Below are positions 41,506-56,275 of a DNA stretch of 64,000 nucleotides, in pieces. The DNA comes from Phaseolus vulgaris (taxonomy: Eukaryota > Streptophyta > Magnoliopsida > Fabales > Fabaceae), in assembly GCF_000499845.2 (NCBI RefSeq), contig NC_023749.2:4869030-4933029 (forward strand), read 5' to 3'. The position numbers were made by a program, and so were the translations under genes. The notes beneath the pieces are model-generated. The model did not search any database. It worked only from the letters and a program-made list of their open reading frames with translations, and was not told the origin of the DNA. How positions within the stretch are numbered: position 1 is the first letter of the stretch; every line of letters starts with the position of its first letter.

Positions 41506-44109
41506 AAACAATTTGTATACATACTCTTATGTGTTCTATACATATAAAATTAGCAGCAATGGAAGGACATCCAAAAAAACAATAACATTATCACACCCTG
41601 CTAAGATTTTCGTTCATCAAGAGAAAGACAACGAATATTTGTATTTTTTTTTAAAGTAAAACCTCTAATAATTTAAAGTCATTAAAAATAGATGAATATA
41701 GAGAGATCACAAAACCTCTTTATTAAATGTACCGACTTTACTTGTCAATTCGCTTTGAAAACAAGAATCAACTTGTCTTTTCGATTAAGAATAAATCTAA
41801 TATTGAATATTATTATAATTGATAAGGTTATTTTATATATTTTGAAAATTATAGTGTTTTAAATATAAATATTAATAATTTTGGTTTCCAAAATTTTCTC
41901 TCGTTATTTTAATTTATGATATATTTATTGCTTTATTAAATTGTGAAATAATATATGCTGAATATTTTAATCTTAGTGAGTTTTCTTTTCCACTCTATGT
42001 TCAGTTTAATTTTTTTTTTTTATAGATTAAATTTGTTTGCTTAAATTTATAGTTGATTTTATTAAGATTTAAATAAATGTTGAAGATTTTATGAAAATGT
42101 GATTTAAATATCCAATAAATTTGTCTGATTTATTTAATTTTAAAATAATTTATAAAAATATTAATGCTAATGTAAGTGTTATTTATTATATTTATTAATA
42201 TTAATGTTAATATAGTAAAATATTTATTAATTATATTTATCATAAAATTTTCGTTAATAAAATAAATAAAAGTAAAGATATGCGTATACGAGCTACTGGT
42301 AATAAGTTGACTTGATCGACGCAAGTTCTATGTTATAGGTTTTGCCTCTGACACACTTGTTTAGTAAATGAGCAATGATATGTTGACATTTTGTTCCATT
42401 ATACAACTCCTTATTAATGATATAAAAGAGAGTATTTTTGTCATTTCATATAAAATTTGAAATTTTAAACATAGAAAGAAGGTTGTATAGTAGAGTAAGG
42501 TTGTCATTCTATCATTTTTCTAAGTAAATACCGGCTTTGTCTCGCTCGCGCTCAGATTCTCCACAAATAAAAATAAAAAATTCAAAATTGAAAACCTAAT
42601 TTTCTCTCCCTCCTCCGTCGCAACCTCTCTTCGCTGCTTCACTGGTCCCTCCCTCCACTCCGCCACTTCCTCTCTTTAGTGCTCTCTCTCGCTCACATCT
42701 TTCTCTTCTCTTCATTTATTTTTGTAATTGTTTTATTTATTTATTTTGTTATATCAACTCCATCTTCCAAGCTCCCTCTTTATGTACGTATTCTCTCCGA
42801 GGAAGCTTCGGTTTATACATATTTTGGTTTTGGATTGCTCAAAGATAAATTTAATTGAAGCTTCAATTTTGATTTGGATTTAAATGAGTTGTTTATCATT
42901 GTTGTTGCGGTTTTGTTGTGGTTTATTAGTGTTACGATTTATCATTGTTGTTGAATGAGATGTTGGTTTGGTTTGAGAAATTTTGGTAGAGCATTGAGTG
43001 TCAGTTTCGTGGATTTTTTTTTTGTTGAGAAATTGTTCCTCTTCTTGTGATGTTCAAACAAAACCAACACAATTCATATAGATTTTATTTAATTTTAAAT
43101 AAAAAAAAGTCTAGAGTTGTATGCTTTTAACTCTCAATTTAAAAGTTTCAACAACTACTAGTTAATGTTTGGCAATTTAGCTGACAATAAATTAATTTCT
43201 AAATATAAAATAATGTAAAAAATATTTAAGTAAATTTTATTACATAAATAATTTTTATGTTTTAAACGAAAATACATTATTATATAATAATTATAGGATT
43301 TTCAAAATAATTAAATTTTCATTAAAAATTTAGTACTTTGATGGATCTAGTTTTTTTTTAAAAAAATATTTATTATTATTATATATATATATATATTTTA
43401 AAAGAAAATAAAAGATGTGGGTGTATAAAATAAAAAGAATGGTAGATAGCAAAAGTTATGGGCCAGTTGAATGACCCCATGTTTTAAAACGCAGTGCATA
43501 AGTAATGACCTGCAGATAGGTGATGGGAATGGGCCCCGGCTTTTTGAAAACATGGTGCAGATATATTAAGTATATGATGCAAATAGTAAAGTGCTAGAAG
43601 TGGAAATATCAAAGAGAGGGGTCTGAAAAGTATTTGTACTATCTTATAATTAATAAAATCAGAAATGAAATTTTCATAATATAGGTTTCTCTATTTTTCA
43701 TTTCATGGAACATTTTTTTTAAAAATTTTAGTACTTTCTCTATTATTAAAGTTGATGCATTTTATTATCACTAACAAAAATACAATTCTATGTTTGTGTA
43801 TATGCATTTTTTAGTTTTATCATTTACATATATTTATGTTTAATATTAAAATTCAAATAAATAATGTCATTATTTCCACATTTATATTAACAATATAAAT
43901 TTATAATTTATTTTAATAAATATGAAAACATATGATAAATATATAAGTATAATATTAGTAAATTAAATTATATATATATATATATATCATTTTACTAGTT
44001 TTTGTCATCTATCATTTTTTAATTGATTTTTGACTAACAAAACTTACCCCAACCAATTATTGCACAAATTCCAAACCTTATATAACACGAGACAAGATAT
44101 AAAAAGGTG
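41506..44109. other. AT-rich intergenic DNA with an orphan leader-like island
   Basis: Mostly AT-rich without genes; several (TA)n tracts (about 43379-43396, 43971-43987). An island at about 42530-43030 is unlike its surroundings (see separate entry). Confidence 0.4.
42530..43030 (+). other. Orphan 5'-UTR/promoter-like fragment
   Basis: A CT-rich, relatively GC-rich stretch (CTCGCTCGCGCTCAG; CCCTCCCTCCACTCCGCC; CTCTCTCTCGCTCAC) is followed by T-rich sequence with GCTTCGGTTTATAC and GTTGTTGCGGTTTTG. It looks like the CT-rich leader and 5' UTR intron of a plant housekeeping gene. No start codon with an extended frame follows, so the gene body is absent. Confidence 0.35.
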
Positions 44110-45605
44110 AGACACTATTTCCTCTTCACCTCTTCACAGGGCACATAGTGTATCTCTAAGGTGAACCCCCCTCCTACTCAAATTATGTTTAGTAGCAATC
44201 TTGTTCATTAGTGCCTTCCACGTTAAGCATTAAGCTGAGGGTATTACTGTCAAACTCCAAAGGACTCAAGTTCTCGCAAGTTGTACCTATATTCACATTG
44301 GTCAATAATTTATAAGTTGATTTCACAACATATATATTAGATTGTGGGTCTCTCTATATCCATTTATCCTCCCTGTCTAAATGTAAGGTAAATTCTGCCA
44401 CCTGTGACCTTTCCCATTCAAACTACTCTATTCTTCACTTAAGATCTCATACCCATCTACCACTTTGTCAATTTCCAAACTTAACCAACAATTTATCTTG
44501 GGTAATCGAGTTACTGAAAATTCTAGGATACCTTGCTTTCAACTACAAATTGTCAATCCAAGTGTCTTCCCACATCCTTTGCCTACTTGCCACCCAATGT
44601 TGGTATCAAACCAATTGTTTCCCTGTTCATCCTCACACACCTTGTCTAGACCACTCCACCATTTAGAGTTGTGACGCGAAGAGTTATGTGTCTCCAAGAT
44701 CCGTACTTCGACTCTAAAACTACTTTCCATAATTATGATTCTGGAGATCCCATTCTCCATTTCCATTTTCCCAATAGTGTCTTTTACTTGTGAGTGTGTT
44801 TGATACCTAACCCACCTTCCAATTTAGGTTTGCATATATTATCCCAACTAATCCAAGCCATTTTCCTCCTTTCAGTTCTCTAACCCCACAAAAATTTCCT
44901 TTATATCTTAGTAATCATTTTGCAAATGCCAACTGGGACCTTAAAGAATGAAAGATAATATAAATGAATAACATTCAAAACAAATTTAATGAGACAGACA
45001 CATCCAACACAAAGGCTGAACATTTACCATTCCACTAAGATAATTTATTTCTTAACTTTTCTAACACAGGCTCCCAAAAGGAAAGCTTTGAAGGATTACC
45101 CCAATAGACAGACCTAGGTATGTGAAGAGTAAATCCATAATCCTACACTAGAGGACTTATGAGAATGATTCCAACACATTTCTTTCCACTCCTAATGCAC
45201 CGATTTTACTTTTATGAAAGTTCTCTATGATACATGATCCTATTTCAAAACATCTAAGTATTGCTTTAATAGTCCTTATATTTTGGATACATGGTTCACA
45301 CATAAATAGTGTATCATCCGTGAACTGAAGTAACTCCACCTCTATTTTATTTACCCTATCTTCAGACCTGTAAATAGATTCTTTTTAGTAGCTTGATTTA
45401 CTAACCTCGATAAGTCTTGAGCTACTATTAAAAATAAGAATGATGTTATCAGATCCTATTGTCTGAGGCCTCTAGAAGGTTTGAACTCCTTTGTTGGACG
45501 ATCATTAACTAGAACTGATATGGATGAAGATTCTAAACATGCTTTGATCCATTGAATGTATTGACTACAAAATCCCCTACCCATCATCTATCATAATTAA
45601 ATTTT
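44110..45605 (-). mobile_element. Old LINE remnant, heavily decayed
   Basis: Pieces of LINE ORF2 can be read on the minus strand. One has an FTDDTLFMC catalytic box (45157-45339), where Thr replaces the Ala of FADD. Upstream of it lies sequence decoding to SSSISVLVND and FKPSRGLRQ-like text in broken frames. Another piece (44539-44766) matches the WW...NWFD...GWQVG zinc-region pattern. Many stops are present, with no clear tail or target duplication. It is older than the copy at 38132-41496. Confidence 0.6.
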
Positions 45606-48600
45606 TTAGAACTTATGTCACTAAGTCGCACGCTCAAGATATCTCTTATTCTCAAGATGATTTATGAATTGGGTATATCCATCCACCTAGTTTATCAATA
45701 TATTCTAATCTTTATAAAAGAAAGTTACAATTACATTTTTTTTTTAGTTGATCGTCCTTACTGGATAACAACTTTTAAAGTGTATCCGCCTCTAAAATGA
45801 GGTGGCAAATCCGTTAACTATGTTTGAGATAAGTTTTAGGCTTAATTACATAGGGTTATGAGTCATTAGTATAACAAAATTAAAAATGTTAGAGACGTAT
45901 ATGTATATATGATAAGTATGGAATTTTAGCGATAATTTCAGACGCAAATATAGCGTGGCTGGATAACGAAGTACGCGGTGGCAGATTGTGTGCTTTTTGC
46001 AACCTATGATGAGTGAATGCAAAATTGTCAACTGTGAAACATTCTACGTGTAATTGAGGTAACGTGTTCGTTCCTCACTTTTGCGAAACTATTACTTCTT
46101 CAATAACCAACATCTCCATTATACACGTTTTTATATAGGAAGATTCAGTCATAAGGATTTTTCTTTTCAAAAATATTTAAACCATTTTTTTCAATAAGAT
46201 TTTTTTTTTAGAAAACCATACTTATATAAATATTTAACTATATTATAAATAAATTTGACTTAAAAATTGATTTAGTTTTATGTGAGGACTCGTGTTTCTA
46301 AAGTAACGATTTTCCTCAGTCGAAGTCTTGAGAAATCCAGGAAAAGTGAATAGGAAGGACCACATTCCCAATCACAGAAGTCCTACGGGAAAAAGGTTCA
46401 CGAAAATAGATAAAGGTAGGACCAATTTCCTAATCAAAATAATAACTAGTCAACCTATATTTATCATAAAGGTCAAGGTCTTTTAAGGATTTAATTAATT
46501 AACAAAATTATTTTCTGCCTTGTTTTCCTCCATCAGATGGCTCAATTAATTACTTATTTTCTTACTTATATATATATATATATTTATTTATTTATTGATA
46601 GAATTATTCAGTAAGAATTTTTTATATAAAGATGAAAAGAAAACAAAATCTAATTGTCAAATTCTATTATCAATTAAATTAAAATTTTGATTTGATTAGA
46701 AATTTTTGTTTTATTTTATTTTTCTCTACATTCAGTCCAAAGGAAAATATATCGTTTAAATAGGTAAAATCGCATGAGAGGTCAGGTCTTTTTGATTAGT
46801 TTCACCATATGATAATTTTGTCATTGAAGTTGATCTTTTTTAATCAATAAAAAAAACTATAAATTTTAGAATATTTTGAGATTTTCTTTATCAATAATAA
46901 TAAATAAATAAATTTAGATAACTTTAGAAGTGATCAAACCCTTATACAACATAGTAAAACAACCATCAAACACAGAATCAACCAAACTACTTTAAAACCA
47001 ACAAAACTACTCTAAAAGTCTCAAGTCTAAAAGCACACAGTCTAATTTCACTACAAGAAAAATCTGAATTACATACAGCCAAAATCCGTATGTAATTAAT
47101 AATATTAATATTATTATTAATAATAATAAGTATAATAAAAATTTTAATATAATAAAAAAATTTGTGTGGTGTATTGATTAATGCTCTTTTAGTCACAAAA
47201 GGAATTTTGCTTTGATATTCCCAAGATCAAGTTAACTGAATTAGATGCATTACTACAATATTTCAAATATTAAAACTTAAAAGAGTACAAATGTATAAGA
47301 TTTTTTTAAATAATAAAAAATAATTAAATTAAAAAGGACTCCTTAACTATCTTCCAACTTTATAAAAAAAAATACATATAATATAACTTGCAAAATTAAA
47401 TCACCTAATAAACTTGTTATTCCAAGAAAGACCTAAAACATCACTTCACAATACCTACTAACAAAAAGTTTCAAACACGAAAATCCGTTTCCCTACTCTT
47501 TATCTTCCTTGATTTTTTTTGCTCCTTCCTCATAATTTGTCTCTTCCCTTTCCACTTCATGCTTTTTTGCACAAATATGCAAGATAGCATATGTAGTATG
47601 CATAAAGCACTAAACTTTCATGTGTGTACCCAAAGAGATATAATATCACAAGAAAAAGCTTCATGTGTGTCACTGAAGTTAATGTTTCTAAAAGATGAGA
47701 TAAGAATATAAATTGGAGTGTTGCTTTATCTCCAATTAGTTGGTGCCATTCTGGTGTGTGCAAGGACAACATGCACGCATCAATCTTCACAGCTCTACAC
47801 TATAACAAAATTATTTAATGAAGACCTTAACTTGTCTTTATATGTCTGCTGGCTATGGCGTCTAAATAGAGGGCAAGACAACATATGCTTTTCTGTTTTT
47901 TTTTATCTGCATATTTGTACAACCCTTATACATATGCTTTTCTGTTTCTGTTTTTTTTATCAGTAAAAATAAAAAAATAGATAGAAATTGATTATTTAAA
48001 GAATGCTCTAACCTGTATATAAAAAGAAGAGGGTGTTATCCATGTTTGGAGGGCAAGACTCAGAATCTACTGTAGCAGCAAATCGCAGGGTTACAGCAAA
48101 CAACATAGTTTTACGTAAGACGAATTTGTTGACCACAGTTCCTTAAAATTTTCGTTTACAGCTTTCAAAAGTTCTTAGAAGATAATACTATATTTAGCCA
48201 ATGTGGTCTAATCTAAGTGAAACAACGGTTTTGAGTTTCATTATATAATCTTAATAAAATTTTAGAAAAAGAACTTTACCGTCTTTCTGGAAAAATAGTT
48301 ACTATATATATAGATATGGTTTTAACAAAATCTTGACTGAATATATAATTTAAACAGAACTTTTTTAATGGAAATTACATGTAATATGATGAAATAAAGA
48401 AGAAGCAAAGAATACAATAATAATTTCAGATTATTATCTTATTCTTTAATATTCGTAAGGTTGAAGCTTTTCAAATAAAAAAGTTGAATGCCATGAAACA
48501 TTTGACGACAGACAACTAGAATGTCAATAATAAGAAAAAGTTCTTTCCTCTCTTCAATTTTTTAACAGCAAATATATATATAATATCAATCGTCGATTTT

Positions 48601-48798
48601 TCGACCATACATACGATTATCCAAGTTAGTTTAAGTGTAATAGTAACTTTTATCATAAATATCCTTGCCCAAGTTGGTAATCTTTTCTGACCAACGACCA
48701 GAGCCATCATACCTTAAAAAACATCTCTGACTGATTTAATCTTAGGACGGAAACAGCAATAAATATTTGGATATTGAAAGTGGATAAATGTTTTCCTC
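45606..48798. other. AT-rich intergenic DNA with LINE tail and CACTA terminus fragments
   Basis: 46875-46990 resembles a decayed LINE tail (AATAATAATAAATAAATAAA...CAAACCCTTATACA). CACTACAAGAAAAA at 47049-47062 is a single CACTA terminus without a recognisable partner. The rest is AT-rich. No gene is supported. The last few hundred bases are the promoter of beta-glucosidase copy 2. Confidence 0.45.
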
Positions 48799-48807
48799 TA
48801 TAAAAGG
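48799..48807 (+). promoter_or_regulatory. TATA box of second beta-glucosidase gene
   Basis: TATAAAAGG, 41 bases before the start codon, matching the position in copy 1. Confidence 0.6.
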
Positions 48808-48847
48808 AACCCATTTGGCGAGAAAAATCAAACACAATTAAGCAGAT

Positions 48848-52203
<3,356 letters not shown>

Positions 52204-52487
52204 TTAAACTATTATTCAAAAATCTTTCACAATTCTATATTGTAAATATGCAATTGCTAGGATATTGTTTTATTCTTGGGGGGATTTCTTATGAAGTTGT
52301 ATTCTTTTATTTTTATCAGCTATGAGTTGTAATTCTTATAAATGTACTGTCGAATTTATAGTGAATGAAATGTTTGGTTATTTAAATACATTATGATGTT
52401 TATGTCAAGCTATCCTTAGAATGCAATGCCTCGTCATTTTAAGAAAATGACATTAAATCAATCCGTGTGTATGATGTGTTACAAAGA
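52204..52487 (+). other. 3' flank of beta-glucosidase copy 2
   Basis: 3' UTR and flank. It shares GAATGCAATGCCTC with the matching position downstream of copy 1. At its end lies ATGATGTGTTACAAAGA (52471-52487), the left copy of a LINE-tail target duplication. Confidence 0.6.
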
Positions 52488-52662
52488 ATTTTTTTTTAAT
52501 TATAAAATATTAAATAGGAATATTTGGTGCTTCAATCCTTTAAAAATAATATAAAAAATCTATACACAATCTATCTGAGTCTAAAACTAATATTGTTTCT
52601 CTAAACCAGATAAAAAATTACACTTCCTAACTATAAGAATGTTGATACCAGATCAAGAATGC
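52488..52662 (-). mobile_element. Short LINE tail insertion
   Basis: About 175 bases resembling a degraded LINE 3' end on the minus strand (T-run, then ATTAAATAGGAATATTTGG...CAATCCTTTAAAAATAA). It is flanked by a 17-bp duplication with one mismatch: ATGATGTGTTACAAAGA at 52471-52487 and ATGATGTGTTACCAAGA at 52663-52679. Confidence 0.6.
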
Positions 52663-52684
52663 ATGATGTGTTACCAAGATAATA

Positions 52685-54030
52685 TATTTTTGTGGGGATG
52701 AGGATTGGAAGGCAGGAAAACTGCGTGGATTTCGTGGAAAAAAAAACTTGTGAGTCAAAAGAGGATGGAGGGCATAGCATGATAGATTTAATGCGTTTTA
52801 ATATTATCTTGTTAGACAAGTGGATCTGGTGATTAAGATTTGAGAAGATAGGTTTGTGGAAAGAAGTTCTAGATTCAAAATATGAAGGTTGGAAGGATCT
52901 TCGGAGTCGAAGAAAGAGCATAATCAATTCTCTTTGGTGGAGGGACTTGAAGGAGGTTTGGTCTCTTGACGAGTGGAAAGATAAATTTGAGGATACTTTT
53001 TCTTGGGAGGTTGGGAATGAGAGGAAGATAAGGTTTTAGGAGGATAAATTGGTAGGCAACTTGAATCTCAAGGACGCCTTTCCGAGACTTTTCACCATTA
53101 GCTCCAACAAGGGTTCATCCATTTGGCACGCGGGGGAGAGGTCACAAAATTCAGAGTGGAATTGGAAGATCAAATGGAGAAGGAATCTGTTTGAATGGGA
53201 TCAGAATCAGGAACAACAGTTGATGCAAGTCTTAGGGGATCAGAGAGTAAAGTTAGATAAGGAGAATTCTTGGGCTTGGAAAGACAAAGAGTTAGTTGTG
53301 TTCACGGTAAAATCAACGAACAAAGTCCTTAAAGAAGATGTTTAGGGGGTTGAGAATGAGTTGTATGAGTTTTTTTAGAGGCTGAAGGCACAACCATCTT
53401 CACAACTTATAGCTTGGAAGGTTTTGGAAGACAAAATAGTGTCTGAAGCAAACTTGGTTAGAAAGGGGTTATGCATGAATACCATTATGTGTTGTTTGTG
53501 TGGGGAGGAAGAGGAAACCACGTCCCTTTTTTTTGGAACATGTAGAGTTGCCTGACTCGTGTGGTCTAAGTGCTACGAGTGGATGAGATTAACAGCAACA
53601 GATCATAGGGAGCAAAAAAAAAAAACATTTCGAAAGCTTAAGGATGAGTGGTACAAGAAAAGTGTTAGTCAGATATGGGGCGGAATGTGGATAGTAGTTG
53701 TAGGAGTGTTGTGGTTCCATAGGAACAAGAGGACTTTCAGAGGTGGCAGGATAAATCATATTGAAATTTTCAATATAGCATAGATGAAGGCTTTGTCATG
53801 GATTCTGTCTAAAGCTAATGGAGTAAGTTTTTCATACTCAGATTGGTGTCTTGAACCTTTGATTTGCATGAGGTCAGTCAATGTTTATAAGAGATAACTG
53901 CTTGTAGGTTTTTTCTGTTCTTGTTAGGAGATTAGAAGATTAGAGACTCAACAGATCTTTTGTATAAGGATTGAAATATTCATAAAATACTTCTTATTTA
54001 TTTATTTATTATTTTTTGCTGATAAAAAAA
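52685..54030 (+). mobile_element. 5'-truncated LINE, plus strand, decayed
   Basis: Flanked by a 10-bp duplication CAAGATAATA (52675-52684 and 54031-54040). Broken frames encode the C-terminal third of a LINE ORF2: FLWG near 52692, then LWWRDLKEVW, FSWEVGNERKIRF (52854-53039), EWNWKIKWRRNLFEWD (53049-53345) and a zinc-binding CCLCGEEEETT-like box at about 53490. It ends in TTTGCTGATAAAAAAA. The RT domain is missing. Frame breaks show it is inactive. Confidence 0.8.
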
Positions 54031-54040
54031 CAAGATAATA

Positions 54041-54507
54041 AAACTTTAACAAGTAATGCAATAAAACATCATCTTGTAAAATCCATAAGAGATTTTTTTT
54101 TAATGGTTAAAGCCTTAATGATAAGATAAATGACATCAATGTCACATTCAAATTAGAAAAAAATTATTACAAATATCACTTCTTCAATACAAGACGTTAA
54201 CATTCTCACTCCACTTTTTTTAAAATTGTGAGTATGGAAACATTTCTTTTGTAATTATTCGGAGAAATGAAAATAATGGTATAAGACATTGTCTCGTGTT
54301 CTACTATTAGTTGTTAACAAAAAAAGTCTAATATTGTTCAAAAGTTGGAATTAAAAAGATAAAGTTAAAAAATACTTTTGTGGTGGGGTTGTTGAGTGTC
54401 AAAACAAAAATATCATGGATATGATAATTCTAATGACACCGACAATTGGACAGAAGAATATTGGGAACATAGGTTATTCTTATCCCTTGACGAGAATTAT
54501 TCAAATA
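54041..54507. other. AT-rich flank before the LTR retrotransposon
   Basis: No gene or repeat recognised. Confidence 0.45.
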
Positions 54508-54512
54508 CATTA

Positions 54513-55065
54513 TGTACCTGTATGGATATTGGGGACTGAGTAATGTTGATCCACGTCGATACAAGGTGTCTTCTTCACTCTTGGTTGTCCTATTCTTCAA
54601 GTCTTCTTTCTCTTCGCGTGCTTCGGTCGGCCGGCGGGGGTACCTGCGATTGCACTCCGACGCTCAAGTCAGCGATGGTGCTCAAGTGAGAATTCTCTGA
54701 TAGTATGGAAAACGTACCTTTCCCCCCTTTTCAGAAGTCCCTTTAGTAGGTTGACCTGGGCCTTGGCCATGTGGGCCAATCAGTTGATGGTTAGAGACAT
54801 GCTTAGTGGTCTTTGGGTCGTGCCTGGTGGTTTCCTGAAAACCAGGGGAGTGGTCTAGAGGACGTGTTTTTACTTCGTCAATGGTTGTTATAACTGCTCT
54901 TTTCTACACGTGTAACCACGTTCTGGATTAAATTCGATTTATTCGACATAAACCACTCGTTCGTCCGGCTAGAGGTCATGGAAGGACGAAGAGTCGTATA
55001 AGACGCAGGGTTTTGTGATGATTTTACCATGAGTATCCTGCGGTCGTCCGGTGCGGACCGGTACA
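54513..55065 (-). repeat. 3' LTR
   Basis: 553 bp, identical to the other LTR except at 55051. It lies downstream of pol in the element's own orientation and is preceded there by a purine-rich tract (CTGGGGGGCAAG, minus strand, 55066-55077). Confidence 0.93.
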
Positions 55066-55391
55066 CTTGCCCCCCAGGCTCGAGGTCATGGAAGGACGAA
55101 GAGTCGTATGAGACGCAGGGGTTTTCTACACGTGTAACCACGTTCTGGATTAAATTAGATTTATTCGACATAAACCACTCGTTCGTCCGGCTAGAGGTCA
55201 TGGAAGGACGAAGAGTCATATAAGACGCAGGGTTTTGTGATGATTTTACCATGAATATCCTGCGGTCGTCCGGTGCGGACCGGTACACTTGCCCCCCAGG
55301 CTCGAGGTCATGGAAGGACGAAGAGTCGTATGAGACGCAGGGGTTTTTGTGATAATTTTACCATGAGTACCCTGCGGTCGTCCGGTGCACG
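55066..55391 (-). repeat. Tandem duplication of the polypurine-tract/LTR border
   Basis: The 222-bp segment spanning the edge of the 3' LTR (from about 54900) is repeated at 55122-55343. It includes the LTR start sequence and the GGGGGGCAAG tract. A third partial copy reaches 55391. The copies carry a few substitutions, so the duplication predates the last transposition. Confidence 0.8.
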
Positions 55392-55739
55392 AAATCTATT
55401 CTATAATGCTGCTGGAGGCACAAAATTTCCATTCTATTGGACGGAGAATCCCACCTCTCTTGACCATCGGCTTTGGGAATCTTTGTCTCCCATCGACCAA
55501 GAAATTTTGATGGTCGTGAATCAACTACCGTGTAGGCCCCTACGTGGGAACTGATAGCTCTTTATGGGTCGTCCAAGCAGTAGGCGGAACTAAAAGGTGA
55601 GCACCTTCTTCTTGCGGTCGTTCGGCTAATAGCGTATCTGTTTCTTACTTTCGTGTTTATGTTGCAGAGATTGTTGTGAGCATAGATCCGGGTTTTGAAG
55701 AAGTATATGATTCGGATAGCCGTAGTTATATAATCTCGA

Positions 55740-56190
55740 CCGAATGAACGGTTAATTAATAAATAATTTCGATTTCTGACCAAGGTTGGTGAATAACGTT
55801 GAAGTTATAATTCGTTATATATTCTGGCCGAACGCACGGTTAATGAATTAATAGATAATTCGGATGCCGGACGAGGCATAAATAATTCGGATTACCTTAA
55901 AGTAATAAGATAATTCTGATGCCGGACGAGGCATAAATAATTCTGAATAATTCTGATGCCGAACGAGGCATAAATAATTTCGATTTCTGACCAAGGTTGG
56001 TGAATAACGTTTAAGTTATAATTCGGATAACTTTCGTTATGTATTCCGACCGAATGAACGGTGAATTAATTGAATTTCTGACCAAGATTGGTGAATAACG
56101 TTTAAGTTATAATTCGGATAACTTTCGTTATGTATTCCGACCGAATGAACGGTGAATTAACTAAATTTCTGACCAAGATTGGTGATTTAA
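55740..56190 (-). repeat. 91-bp tandem repeats between pol and the 3' LTR
   Basis: The block containing TTCTGACCAAGATTGGTGAA recurs at 55985, 56076 and 56167 (period 91). A diverged copy lies at 55774. Between 55860 and 55980 a shorter unit (GCCGGACGAGGCATAAATAA) occurs three times. Tandem repeats in this position are characteristic of Tat-type elements. Confidence 0.85.
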
Positions 56191-56275
56191 AGTGCCTCGT
56201 TAAAACCTTCTCGGTAGAAAACCCTCCTTAGGGATAAAACTACCGAGCGAGGAAAGAGTGCACTAAGTTTATTCA

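Noticed and set aside
54878..55288. 136-codon minus-strand frame with an internal protein repeat
   Set aside because: It is the translation of the duplicated LTR border; the internal repeat simply reflects the 222-bp DNA duplication.
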